Shown: positions 28,068 to 36,264 of the stretch, in pieces
Numbering within the stretch: position 1 is the first letter of the stretch
Layout of the letters: the number at the start of each line of letters is the position of its first letter
Assembly: GCA_944384855.1 (NCBI GenBank)
Contig: CALWUY010000037.1
Location: forward strand, 1-60,265
Reading direction: 5' to 3'
DNA length: 60,265 bases
Source of the DNA: an uncultured Clostridia bacterium
GTDB taxonomy: Bacteria > Bacillota > Clostridia > Oscillospirales > Acutalibacteraceae
Notes under the pieces: generated by a model
Databases searched by the model: none
Told to the model about the DNA's origin: nothing
What the model saw: only the letters and a program-made list of their open reading frames with translations
Translations under genes and position numbers: made by a program

Positions 28068-29467
28068 AATGTTTCTCCTTGTGCAGTAAGTTTTTTGTGT
28101 ATTGCAGCCGCAGCTTTTTTGCCGGCGCCCATTGCAAGTATTACGGTAGCTGCTCCCGTTACGGCATCTCCTCCCGCATAGACAAAAGGCTTAGAGGTTG
28201 CGCCGTCTTCATCGGCGACAATACATCCTCGGTTTGTGGTTTCAAGACCTTCGGTAGTCTTTCTTATCAGCGGGTTGGGGGACTGTCCGATTGCTACTAT
28301 AGCGGTATCGATATCTATCAGATGTTCGGAATTTTCTATAATTTCCGGACGTCTTCTTCCGCTTGCGTCGGGTTCGCCGAGTTTCATATCCGAAACCTTG
28401 ACTCCGGTAAGGTTTCCTTTCTCGTCACCGACAAATTCCGACGGACTTTTCAGAAGCAGAAATTCAATTCCTTCTTCCTTTGCATGAGCGATTTCCTCCG
28501 CACGGGCCGGAAGTTCCTCCATTCCTCTGCGGTAGATAATATATACGTCATCCGCGCCCATACGTTTTGCGCACCTCGCGGCGTCCATAGCTACGTTTCC
28601 GCCTCCGAAAACGCCGACCTTTTTGCCGCAGTATACCGGAGTGTCATACTCAGGGAAACGGTATCCTTTCATTAGATTTATGCGTGTCAGGAATTCGTTG
28701 GCGGAGTATACCCCGTTTAATGCTTCTCCGGGTATCCCCAAAAATTGAGGCAGACCGGCTCCGGTGGATATATACACAGCATTATAACCCATCGTATCCA
28801 AAAGTTCATCAAGCAGGAATGACTTGCCTATGATTACATTGGTTTCAATTTTAACTCCTGAGTCTTTCAGCTTTTCAATCTCCTTCTGCACAATGCTTTT
28901 AGGAAGCCTGAATTCCGGAATTCCGTACATAAGCACTCCGCCTGCAGTATGAAAGGCTTCATATATCGTAACATCGTATCCCATTGACGACAGGTCGCCC
29001 GCACAGGTGAGTCCTGAAGGACCGGAACCTATAACTGCAACCTTTTTGCCGTTGCTTTTTCTTTTTTGAGGGACATCCTGTTTATGGTTCAGATGATAGT
29101 CAGCAACAAAGCGTTCAAGTCTTCCTATTGCCACAGATTCACCTTTTATTCCTCTGACACACTGTGCTTCGCACTGTTTTTCCTGAGGACATACTCTTCC
29201 GCAGATTGCCGGCAAAGAATTGGTTTCGGTTATTTTATCGTAAGCCCCGTCAAAATCGCCGTTTGCCACCAACGAAATAAATTCGGGTATTTTCACACCT
29301 ACGGGACACCCGTTCATGCAAGGACGGTTTTTACAGTTAAGACAGCGCTGCGCCTCGTCAATTGCGGTTTCCGGAGAATATCCCAGCGTAACTTCCGAAA
29401 AGTTGCGGTTTCTCACATCGGCCGGCTGCTCTGGCATTGGATTTTTGATATTTGACATATTAGCCAT
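28064..29467 (-). CDS. nfnB: NfnB-like / glutamate synthase small-subunit-type FAD-NAD(P) oxidoreductase
   Basis: A 467-aa flavoprotein of the GltD/NfnB family. The N-terminal two 4Fe-4S cluster motifs are CLNCKNRPCMNGCPVG and CGRVCPQEKQCEAQC (residues about 40-105); FAD-binding VAVIGSGPSGLTCAGDL (about 145) and a second Rossmann site VGVFGGGNVAMDAARCAKRMG (about 285) follow. Paired with the upstream NfnA-like subunit this matches NfnAB, the electron-bifurcating NADH-dependent ferredoxin:NADP oxidoreductase. In this neighbourhood it could also supply electrons to the Glx-type glutamate synthase, whose large subunit genes at 40-43 kb lack a GltD partner. Overlaps nfnA by 8 bases and purB by 4. 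Confidence 0.88.
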   Translation of the reverse strand: MANMSNIKNPMPEQPADVRNRNFSEVTLGYSPETAIDEAQRCLNCKNRPCMNGCPVGVKIPEFISLVANGDFDGAYDKITETNSLPAICGRVCPQEKQCEAQCVRGIKGESVAIGRLERFVADYHLNHKQDVPQKRKSNGKKVAVIGSGPSGLTCAGDLSSMGYDVTIYEAFHTAGGVLMYGIPEFRLPKSIVQKEIEKLKDSGVKIETNVIIGKSFLLDELLDTMGYNAVYISTGAGLPQFLGIPGEALNGVYSANEFLTRINLMKGYRFPEYDTPVYCGKKVGVFGGGNVAMDAARCAKRMGADDVYIIYRRGMEELPARAEEIAHAKEEGIEFLLLKSPSEFVGDEKGNLTGVKVSDMKLGEPDASGRRRPEIIENSEHLIDIDTAIVAIGQSPNPLIRKTTEGLETTNRGCIVADEDGATSKPFVYAGGDAVTGAATVILAMGAGKKAAAAIHKKLTAQGETL

Positions 29468-30311
29468 TTATATTGCTCCTTCCGATTCTGCATGTGCCTT
29501 CCTCACAGGCTCTTTTTTCCTGAGATTTAAGCGCGTTCTGTCTTTTAAGCGCTATATCCCAGTCGATTTTATGACCGTCAAAATCCGGACCGTCAACACA
29601 TGCGAACATAGGTTTGCCGTCTACGATTACTCTGCAGCCACCGCACATTCCGGTGCCGTCGATCATGACCGGGTTCATTGATACAGTTGTGGGGAGATTG
29701 TATTGTTTTGTAAGATCGCATACTGCTTTCATCATCAGCAGCGGTCCTACGGCTATCGCCTCGTCAAATAGCTCTCCGCTTTCAAGTTCTTCTTTCAGTC
29801 TGTCGGTAACAAAACCTTTCAATCCGTTTGAGCCGTCATCTGTAGTTATTATAAGTTTATCTGAAACTGCAGCTAATTCTTCACTTAGTATAATGCTCTC
29901 TTTGTTTTTAAACCCGGCAATCATGGTAACTTCGGCGCCGAGAGATTTCAGCTTTTTGGCCTGGGGATATGTAATAGCCGTACCGAGTCCTCCGCCTATA
30001 ACAACCGCTTTTTTTATGTTTTCAAGCGGGGTAGGCATACCTAAAGGACCTGCGAAATCGAGAACAGAGTCACCGCTTTTTAATTTCTGCATATCCATGG
30101 TCGTCTTGCCTGCAACCTGAACTATAATAGTTACGGTACCCTGTTCACGGTCAAAATCCGCTATGGTAAAGGGTACGCGTTCGCCGTACTCATCTGTTCT
30201 GAGTATTATGAACTGACCGGGCTCTGCCCTGTGGGCAACCGCCGGAGCAACTATTTTCAAAAGAAATATCTGAGGGCTGAGATCGCGTTTTTCAATGATT
30301 TTATATGACAT
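29460..30311 (-). CDS. nfnA: NfnA-like sulfide/dihydroorotate dehydrogenase-type FAD/2Fe-2S subunit
   Basis: A 283-aa protein of the ferredoxin-NADP reductase fold. Visible are the FAD-binding PGQFIILRTDEYGERVPFTIAD-type region (VPFTIAD, around residue 52), a nucleotide-binding VVIGGGLGTAITYPQAK (about residue 104), and the C-terminal [2Fe-2S] loop GTGMCGGCRVIVDGKPMFACVDGP (residues about 220-243) with four cysteines. It pairs with NfnB, overlapping it. Dihydroorotate dehydrogenase PyrK is related, but the partner gene here is NfnB rather than PyrD, which decides the call. The gene starts 15 bp after purA. Confidence 0.88.
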   Translation of the reverse strand: MSYKIIEKRDLSPQIFLLKIVAPAVAHRAEPGQFIILRTDEYGERVPFTIADFDREQGTVTIIVQVAGKTTMDMQKLKSGDSVLDFAGPLGMPTPLENIKKAVVIGGGLGTAITYPQAKKLKSLGAEVTMIAGFKNKESIILSEELAAVSDKLIITTDDGSNGLKGFVTDRLKEELESGELFDEAIAVGPLLMMKAVCDLTKQYNLPTTVSMNPVMIDGTGMCGGCRVIVDGKPMFACVDGPDFDGHKIDWDIALKRQNALKSQEKRACEEGTCRIGRSNING

Positions 30312-30325
30312 TATACTTAAGCTCC

Positions 30326-31606
30326 TTAATCTTTTATAATAATGCTGTCCCTCTCAGGACCTACGGATATATACTTGATAGGACAGCCTATTTTTTCCTC
30401 AATAAAAGTCACATATTCCTTAGCTGCCTGCGGCAGATCCTGCCAGCTTCTGACACCGGATATATCCTGCATCCAGCCGTTTACGTAATGTATAACGGGT
30501 TTTGCGTCGTTAAGAGCCGCAGGGAAGGGAAAACGTGTTGTTTTTTTACCGTCAAGCAGGTATGCGACACACACGGGAATTTTATCAAAGCCGGACAGTA
30601 CATCTAATTTTGTAAGAGCGATTTCTGTGGCATCCTGTACTTCGATTCCGTAGGAAGTCGCGACCAGATCCAAAGCGCCTACTCTGCGCGGACGCCCTGT
30701 TTTTGCGCCGTACTCATTGCCGGCGCTGCGGAGGTTTTCGGCTTCGTCACCGAACATTTCAGAAACGAACGGACCTTCTCCCACACAGGTGGAATATGCT
30801 TTTACAACTCCTAATATGCGGTCTATTTTAGCTGCCGGAAACCCTGAACCGATAGGTGCATAAGCGGCGATAGTGTTTGAGGAGGTCGTGTAAGGATAAA
30901 TACCGTAGTCGAGGTCTCTGAGCGATCCTAACTGTGCTTCGAACAAAATGTTCTTTCCACTTTGGGACACTTCTTTAAGTACTTTTCCGGTATCGCATAT
31001 AAAGGGTTTGATTTTTTCACAGTAATCGGAAATCCATTTGTCAATTGATTCAAGGGTTATGGCATCGGCGCCGTAAACACCGGTAAGAGTAAGATTTTTC
31101 CATAAAAGGAGGTCGTTGAGATGCTCTTTCAACTTTTCGGGATAGAAGAGTTCACCTGCCAGCACGGTTTTCTTTTGGTATTTGTCTGAATAGAAAGGTG
31201 CTATACCCTGTTTTGTGGAACCGTATTTTTTATCTGCTAATCTTTTTTCCTCAAGTTCATCCATTTCTCTGTGCCATGGAAGCAGAAGTGACGCTCTGTC
31301 GCTGATTTTAAGGTTTTCAGGAGTAATCGAAACGCCTTTTTCAGTGACCCCGCATATTTCATTCCATAAGTTTTCGGGATCCAGAGCTACTCCGTTGCCC
31401 AGTATGTTTATAACGCCGTCCCTGAAAATACCGGATGGAAGAAGATGAAGGGCAAATTTGCCTTTATCGTTTATTACGGTATGGCCTGCATTTCCTCCTC
31501 CCTGATAACGTACTACAACATCATAATTTTCGGTCAGGAGATCAACCATGCGGCCTTTTCCTTCGTCGCCCCAGTTAATTCCGACTATGGCACAATTTTT
31601 TCCCAT
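30326..31606 (-). CDS. purA: Adenylosuccinate synthetase
   Basis: PurA joins IMP and aspartate with GTP on the way to AMP. The ATG at 31,606 (ribosome site GAGGAG) gives 426 aa, the usual length; the frame upstream covers a hairpin-bearing spacer and is not plausible. The GTP-binding start CAIVGINWGDEGKGRMVDLL contains GDEGKG; note the N in GINWGDEGKG where Q is usual in many species (GxQWGDEGKG). Later KTGRPRRVGALDLV and the base-recognition KLDVLSG are present. Together with purC and purB it completes the aspartate-dependent purine steps. Confidence 0.95.
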   Translation of the reverse strand: MGKNCAIVGINWGDEGKGRMVDLLTENYDVVVRYQGGGNAGHTVINDKGKFALHLLPSGIFRDGVINILGNGVALDPENLWNEICGVTEKGVSITPENLKISDRASLLLPWHREMDELEEKRLADKKYGSTKQGIAPFYSDKYQKKTVLAGELFYPEKLKEHLNDLLLWKNLTLTGVYGADAITLESIDKWISDYCEKIKPFICDTGKVLKEVSQSGKNILFEAQLGSLRDLDYGIYPYTTSSNTIAAYAPIGSGFPAAKIDRILGVVKAYSTCVGEGPFVSEMFGDEAENLRSAGNEYGAKTGRPRRVGALDLVATSYGIEVQDATEIALTKLDVLSGFDKIPVCVAYLLDGKKTTRFPFPAALNDAKPVIHYVNGWMQDISGVRSWQDLPQAAKEYVTFIEEKIGCPIKYISVGPERDSIIIKD

Positions 31607-31664
31607 TACTGTTACTCCTCGCTTGATGTTTTTGTCTTTATAAATCCGTGATAAAAAATTATCC

Positions 31665-31710
31665 TGTCCGAAGCGGCGCCGCTTTCTCAGCGGCGGTACG
31701 AATTCGGACA
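31665..31710 (-). other. Two-part hairpin between purC and purA
   Basis: TGTCCGAA at 31,665-31,672 pairs with TTCGGACA at 31,703-31,710, and an inner GC-rich GCGGCG/CGCCGC stem fills most of the space. On the transcript it lies about 60 nt before the purA start and is followed, after GGATAA, by TTTTTT. It may be an intercistronic processing site or a weak attenuator lowering expression of the 13 downstream genes. Confidence 0.55.
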
Positions 31711-31729
31711 ATACAAATAATATTCGGTG

Positions 31730-32452
31730 TTATTTGCTTTCAATATTTTTTTCCAGTCTTGACATTATTTCGTTATATGCGTCTTCCACGCCGCCCAGGT
31801 CTCTGCGGAATCTGTCTTTATCAAGTTTTTCGTGTGTTTTGCTGTCCCACAGACGGCAGGTATCCGGACTTATCTCGTCTGCTAACACAATGGTGCCGTC
31901 GGACAGTCTGCCGAACTCGATTTTAAAATCAACCAGGATAACTCCGCATTCTTCCCAGAATGATTTAAGAAAATCATTTACCTTAAAAGCATAATCTTTT
32001 ATGATTTCAATTTCATCGCGTGTGCAAAGTCCCAAAGCTACTGCGTGATAGCTGTTGCAGAGCGGATCACCGAGTTCGTCGTTTTTATAAGAAAACTCAA
32101 TTGTGGGGGAGAGAAATTCCGTTCCTTCCGGAACGCCGTAATTCTTTGAAAAGGAGCCTGCGGCAATATTTCTTATAATAACTTCTAGCGGAACTATCTC
32201 GACTTTCTTTACAAGTGTTTCTCTGTCGTTAAGTTCCTCTACAAAATGTGTCGGAACGCCCGCTTTTTCAAGACGCTGCATAAGTCTGTTGCTCATCTTG
32301 TTGTTTATGACGCCTTTACCTGTAATCGTTCCTTTTTTTAGGCCGTTAAAGGCGGTTGCGTCATCCTTGTAGGATACGATCAACAATTCCGGATCTTCTG
32401 TTTTGAAAACTTTTTTTGCCTTTCCTTCATAAAGCTGACTCAATTTTTCCAT
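31730..32452 (-). CDS. purC: Phosphoribosylaminoimidazole-succinocarboxamide (SAICAR) synthase
   Basis: PurC adds aspartate to CAIR in purine synthesis. From the ATG at 32,452 (GAGGTG 7 bases upstream) the protein is 240 aa, the family norm; the 25 extra upstream residues are not family-like. Motifs: [10 protein letters not shown] at the N-terminus, [30 protein letters not shown] and [10 protein letters not shown] with SPDTCRLW near the C-terminus. It is the first gene of the leftward 14-gene operon, 267 nt downstream of a clear promoter and with a hairpin leader. Confidence 0.96.
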   Translation of the reverse strand: MEKLSQLYEGKAKKVFKTEDPELLIVSYKDDATAFNGLKKGTITGKGVINNKMSNRLMQRLEKAGVPTHFVEELNDRETLVKKVEIVPLEVIIRNIAAGSFSKNYGVPEGTEFLSPTIEFSYKNDELGDPLCNSYHAVALGLCTRDEIEIIKDYAFKVNDFLKSFWEECGVILVDFKIEFGRLSDGTIVLADEISPDTCRLWDSKTHEKLDKDRFRRDLGGVEDAYNEIMSRLEKNIESK

Positions 32453-32562
32453 TTTTTTACACCTCATATTTATATTTTCCGCTGTCTCAAGGCGGATGCC
32501 TTTACATGCAGTGGATAATTTACGCAATACAATAATCGTGATAACATACGGTTTTTATTTAT

Positions 32563-32607
32563 ACGCAACTATACAGAAGCCGCTGTCCGGCTTCTGTATA
32601 GTTGCGT
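32563..32607 (-). repeat. 20-bp perfect hairpin in the purC leader, paired with one before asnB
   Basis: ACGCAACTATACAGAAGCCG pairs perfectly with the segment ending AGTTGCGT, loop CTGTC. A near copy stands before asnB at 34,434-34,469; the stems differ at a base pair (A-T here, G-C there) in a compensating way. It is not followed by a T run on either strand, so it is not a standard terminator. It lies inside the transcribed leader, between the promoter at 32,727-32,755 and the purC start. Confidence 0.75.
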
Positions 32608-32671
32608 TATCAATTATTATCCGGGCTTTTCATAAAACGGGTTCATAAAGCGGAGTGATCTGCCTTAATAA

Positions 32672-32755
32672 ATCCGAGTCGGATATTGTATTCAGTCAAA
32701 AAAATGATATTATCACAAACACTATAATTATATCAGAAAACATTAAAATAATCAA
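32672..32755 (-). promoter_or_regulatory. Promoter of the purC-lysA operon with a downstream palindrome
   Basis: On the minus strand TTGATT (32,750-32,755) and TATAAT (32,727-32,732) are 17 bp apart with a TG extension of the -10. A 13-bp palindrome ATCCGA-G-TCGGAT at 32,672-32,684, about 40 nt into the transcript, could be an operator or a small RNA hairpin. The remaining 32,685-32,825 is AT-rich with no gene. Confidence 0.75.
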
Positions 32756-32825
32756 TAATAATTACTGTACTAATACTGTATTAACATTTAAAAAAAATTG
32801 TTGAAATTTGTGTAAAAAATGTTCA

Positions 32826-34406
32826 TTATTTTCCGCTGTCGCCGTAGTTTGAAAGAACACGCGCAGAAGGGTCGTTAACGTCACAGCCTTTCCAGGATTT
32901 GTTAGGCATCCAGAAATCAGATATCATTTCGGATTGTCCGTTGTAATATTTTTCGAATATTTCCCGGTATAGAAGCGATTCCTTTGTGAAAGGAACAGCA
33001 TGTTTATATTTTTTGCTTAAGGTTTCAAAATCGCTGTCCGAATATAAACTTTGAGCATATTCTTTCAGATAGTCAACCATTGAATGTCCTACCGCGTCGG
33101 AAAAAGCGGCTTTTTCCCTCCACAATATTTCGTCCGGCAGTATGTTCTGTCCTTCGAAGGCGTGACGCAACAGGTATTTGCCTTTCCCGTAGGTGTTGAG
33201 CTTGAGCTCGGGATTTACCGACATAACGTATCTGACAAAATCCAAATCCCCGAACGGTACTCTGGCTTCAAGCGAGTTTACTGAAATACAGCGGTCGGCT
33301 CTGAGTACGTCGTACATGTGAAGCTCTTTTATACGTTTTTGAGATTCTTTCTGAAATTCCTCCGCATCAGGGGCAAAATCGGTATATTTGTAACCGAACA
33401 GCTCATCAGATATTTCTCCGGTCAGAAGCACCCTTATATCTGTCTGTTGGTGTATGGCTTTACATAAAAGATACATTCCCATACTCGCCCTTATGGTTGT
33501 TATGTCGAACGTCCCGAGAGCATAAATTACTGTTTCAAGCGAGGAAATCACCTCGTCAGGAGTCATAAATATTTCGGTATGCTCGCTTCCGATAAAATCC
33601 GCGACCTGTTTTGCGTATTTCAGATCAATCGCGTCTTCGCTCATACCTATGGCAAAGGTGCGTATGGGTTTTTCACTTTTGCGCGCCGCAATAGCGCATA
33701 CAAGAGAAGAATCCAGTCCGCCTGACAGCAAAAATCCTACTTTTGCATCGGCAATAAGGCGTTTCTCAACACCGCAGGTCAGTTTTTGACGTATTTTACT
33801 GCAAACAGTCTCAAGATCATCGTCAGAAATTTTGTCTGGCGAAGCTATATCGTTGTAGCATATAAATTTTCCCCCTTTGTAATAATGTCCGGGAGGGAAG
33901 GGCATTATTTTTTCGGCTAAACCCATAAGATTTTTGGGCTCGCTGGCAAACAGTATGCAACCGCTGCTGTCATATCCGTAATATAGCGGACGTATTCCTA
34001 TAGGATCTCTTGCGGCTATATATTCTCCGGTCTCGCCGTCATAAATAATCATAGCAAATTCGGCGTCAAGCATGCGGAACATATCTGCTCCGTACTCTTT
34101 GTACAGCGGAAGCAGAATTTCGCAGTCGGATTCACTTTTGAATGTGTATTTTTCTTTCAGTTTATCCTTGAATCTATGAAATCCGTATATTTCGCCGTTG
34201 CAGACGCAAAGGCTGTTTTTAAGACGGAAAGGCTGCATTCCTTCGGGGTGAAGTCCCATAATAGCCAGCCGGTGAAAGCCGAGCAGTCCTTTGCCGGTAT
34301 CGATTATGCGGGTGTCGTCCGGTCCTCTTGACTTGGTTTCGCTTAAACCTTGCTTAAATTTATCCATTGCGGCGGAGGTACCGCACCATCCCATTATCGA
34401 ACACAT
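32826..34406 (-). CDS. asnB: Asparagine synthase (glutamine-hydrolysing)
   Basis: AsnB forms asparagine from aspartate, ATP and glutamine. The 526-aa protein begins MCSIMGWCG, so Cys2 is the class II nucleophile; ETKSRGPDDTRI, LGFHRLAIMG and CNGEIYGFHRFK follow in the glutaminase domain. The synthetase domain has the PP-loop VGFLLSGGLDSSLVCAIAA at about residues 228-246. Length is within the AsnB range. It lies 102 bp downstream of the amt gene, after a strong hairpin, and before the separate purC promoter. Its own promoter was not found, so it probably ends the gdhA-glnN-amt transcript. Confidence 0.96.
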   Translation of the reverse strand: MCSIMGWCGTSAAMDKFKQGLSETKSRGPDDTRIIDTGKGLLGFHRLAIMGLHPEGMQPFRLKNSLCVCNGEIYGFHRFKDKLKEKYTFKSESDCEILLPLYKEYGADMFRMLDAEFAMIIYDGETGEYIAARDPIGIRPLYYGYDSSGCILFASEPKNLMGLAEKIMPFPPGHYYKGGKFICYNDIASPDKISDDDLETVCSKIRQKLTCGVEKRLIADAKVGFLLSGGLDSSLVCAIAARKSEKPIRTFAIGMSEDAIDLKYAKQVADFIGSEHTEIFMTPDEVISSLETVIYALGTFDITTIRASMGMYLLCKAIHQQTDIRVLLTGEISDELFGYKYTDFAPDAEEFQKESQKRIKELHMYDVLRADRCISVNSLEARVPFGDLDFVRYVMSVNPELKLNTYGKGKYLLRHAFEGQNILPDEILWREKAAFSDAVGHSMVDYLKEYAQSLYSDSDFETLSKKYKHAVPFTKESLLYREIFEKYYNGQSEMISDFWMPNKSWKGCDVNDPSARVLSNYGDSGK

Positions 34407-34433
34407 ATTTTTTCTCCCTTCTTAATGTATGCA

Positions 34434-34469
34434 ACTGTACAGAAGCCGGTTTTGCGGCTTCTGTACAGT
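34434..34469 (-). repeat. Hairpin in the asnB leader, sibling of the purC leader hairpin
   Basis: ACTGTACAGAAGCCG (34,434-34,448) and CGGCTTCTGTACAGT (34,455-34,469) form a 15-bp perfect stem with loop GTTTTG. On the transcript, AAGCCGGTTTT at about 34,483-34,493 just before it is an exact complement of AAAACCGGCTT inside the hairpin's 3' side, so an alternative 11-bp pairing excludes part of this stem. This looks like a switch rather than a terminator, and it ends 27 nt before the asnB ATG. Confidence 0.7.
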
Positions 34470-34508
34470 GCGTGCCGATTTATAAAACCGGCTTTTTGAC
34501 GCTGCTTG

Positions 34509-36236
34509 TTATTCTTCGTCCTGAAGCGCGTCAAAGCCTTCTTCGCCGGTACGCACCTTAACGACATTTTCCACATCGTAAACGAAAATCTTGCCGTCGC
34601 CGATGTGACCTGTATAAAGAACCTTTTTGGCAGCTTCAATAACATTTCTTACGGGCACCTTGCTGACGACAATATCAACCTGTACCTTGGGAAGCAGCGT
34701 GGCTTCTACAGGAGCGCCTCTGTAATATTCCTGTCTGCCTTTCTGAACACCGCAGCCAAGCACATGGGAAACGGTCATACCGGTTATACCGATGTTCATC
34801 ATTGCTGTTTTAAGAGCTTCAAGCCGGTGCTCCTTGCAGATTATTTCAACCTTTGTAATCTTAGGAACCTTATTGTCCGGAGAAATGTTTTCTTTAACAG
34901 GTATCGCCGCTTCGACCGGAACTTCTCCTGTAATTTCGGATTCGCTTGCTTCACCAAAATCCATGCTTTCTACAGCCGGAACAAAGTCGGGATATGCGGT
35001 GTTTCCGTGTTCGCCGATATCAAGACCCGAGAGTTCCTCTTCGGCTGATACCCTTATGCCGACTGTATGCTTAAGCACTATCCAAACGAGTGCAGAAGCA
35101 GCAAATGTAAATGCGCCTACCGCAATAATTCCTATAATTTGTGTGCCGAGTAGCCCCCAGCCTCCTCCGTAAAACAGTCCGTTGCGGCCTGAGAGGGTAG
35201 TGACACCTTCTTTGGCGAAGAGTCCTACGCAGATCGTTCCGAAAACGCCGCAGCAGAGGTGAACGGCTGTAGCTCCGACAGGATCGTCGATATGGATGCG
35301 GTCGAAGAACATTACCGCAAATACTACTATAATACCGGCAATGGCGCCTATAAGCAGAGATATTTCTATACTTATATATGCACAGGAAGCGGTAACGCCG
35401 ACAAGTCCGGCGAGACATCCATTAACGGTCATTCCGAGATCCGGCTTGCCGATAAAAATCCACGAGGTGATTGTGGAGGTCAACACTGCCGCGATAGCCG
35501 AAGTGTTAGTCGTCATAAGTATGTGCATAATATCGCTTGGATTCTGGAAGCTCATTGTTGAACCCGGGTTGAATCCGAACCATCCGAGCCATAGAACAAA
35601 TAAACCGATTACGGCTAATGACATACTGTGTCCGGGAATAGCGCGGGGCTTGCCGTTTTTATCATACTTCCCGATACGCGGACCTAAAATCAGCGCTCCT
35701 GCAAGAGCGGCCCAGCCTCCTACCGAATGAACAGCGGTATCGCCCGCAAAGTCCATAAACCCGATATCAGCCAGCCATCCGCCGCCCCAAATCCAGTGAC
35801 CTACTACCGGATATATAAATAATGTCAAAACAAACGAGAAAATAATAAATGAAATATATTTTACACGTTCCGCTACAGCGCCCGAAACAATGGTTGCCGC
35901 CGTACCGCAGAACACGAGCTGAAAGAAGAATTTGCCCCAAAAAGGCACGTTGGACGTCAGTGTTTCGTCATAAAAAGAAAGATCTGTATCTCCCAAAATC
36001 CATAAATGCTCTGTACCTATGATAGGGTTGTCGCCGCCGAACATAAATCCCCAGCCGAGAAGCAGAAATCCCATTGACGATACGGCGAAAACGATGAAGT
36101 TTTTAGAAAGTATGTTTACGGTGTTCTTTGCCCTCGCAAAGCCTGCTTCTACCGAAGCAAAGCCGAGGTTCATAAAGAATACCAGTATCGCTGCCAGGAA
36201 AACCCAAAAAGTGTCTATAATCATTGCTGTGCTCAT
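34509..36236 (-). CDS. amt: Ammonium transporter fused to a PII signalling domain
   Basis: The first 400 residues are an Amt/MEP ammonium channel with eleven expected membrane helices; conserved stretches include NLGFASVEAGFARAKN, GGWAALAGALILGPRIGKY and LWLGWFGFNPGS. Residues 405-455 are a Ser/Glu-rich linker. Residues about 457-575 are a complete PII (GlnB/GlnK) domain: KITKVEIICKEHRLEALKTA, the T-loop with Tyr in GRQEYYRGAPVEATLLPKV, and HIGDGKIFVYDVENVVKVRTGE. PII normally plugs Amt as a free trimer, so a covalent trimer of fusion chains would carry its own gate and energy/2-oxoglutarate sensor. The gene is 28 bp after glnN, clearly cotranscribed. Confidence 0.95.
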   Translation of the reverse strand: MSTAMIIDTFWVFLAAILVFFMNLGFASVEAGFARAKNTVNILSKNFIVFAVSSMGFLLLGWGFMFGGDNPIIGTEHLWILGDTDLSFYDETLTSNVPFWGKFFFQLVFCGTAATIVSGAVAERVKYISFIIFSFVLTLFIYPVVGHWIWGGGWLADIGFMDFAGDTAVHSVGGWAALAGALILGPRIGKYDKNGKPRAIPGHSMSLAVIGLFVLWLGWFGFNPGSTMSFQNPSDIMHILMTTNTSAIAAVLTSTITSWIFIGKPDLGMTVNGCLAGLVGVTASCAYISIEISLLIGAIAGIIVVFAVMFFDRIHIDDPVGATAVHLCCGVFGTICVGLFAKEGVTTLSGRNGLFYGGGWGLLGTQIIGIIAVGAFTFAASALVWIVLKHTVGIRVSAEEELSGLDIGEHGNTAYPDFVPAVESMDFGEASESEITGEVPVEAAIPVKENISPDNKVPKITKVEIICKEHRLEALKTAMMNIGITGMTVSHVLGCGVQKGRQEYYRGAPVEATLLPKVQVDIVVSKVPVRNVIEAAKKVLYTGHIGDGKIFVYDVENVVKVRTGEEGFDALQDEE

Positions 36237-36264
36237 AAAAATCTCTCCTTTTTCAATCGATTAC

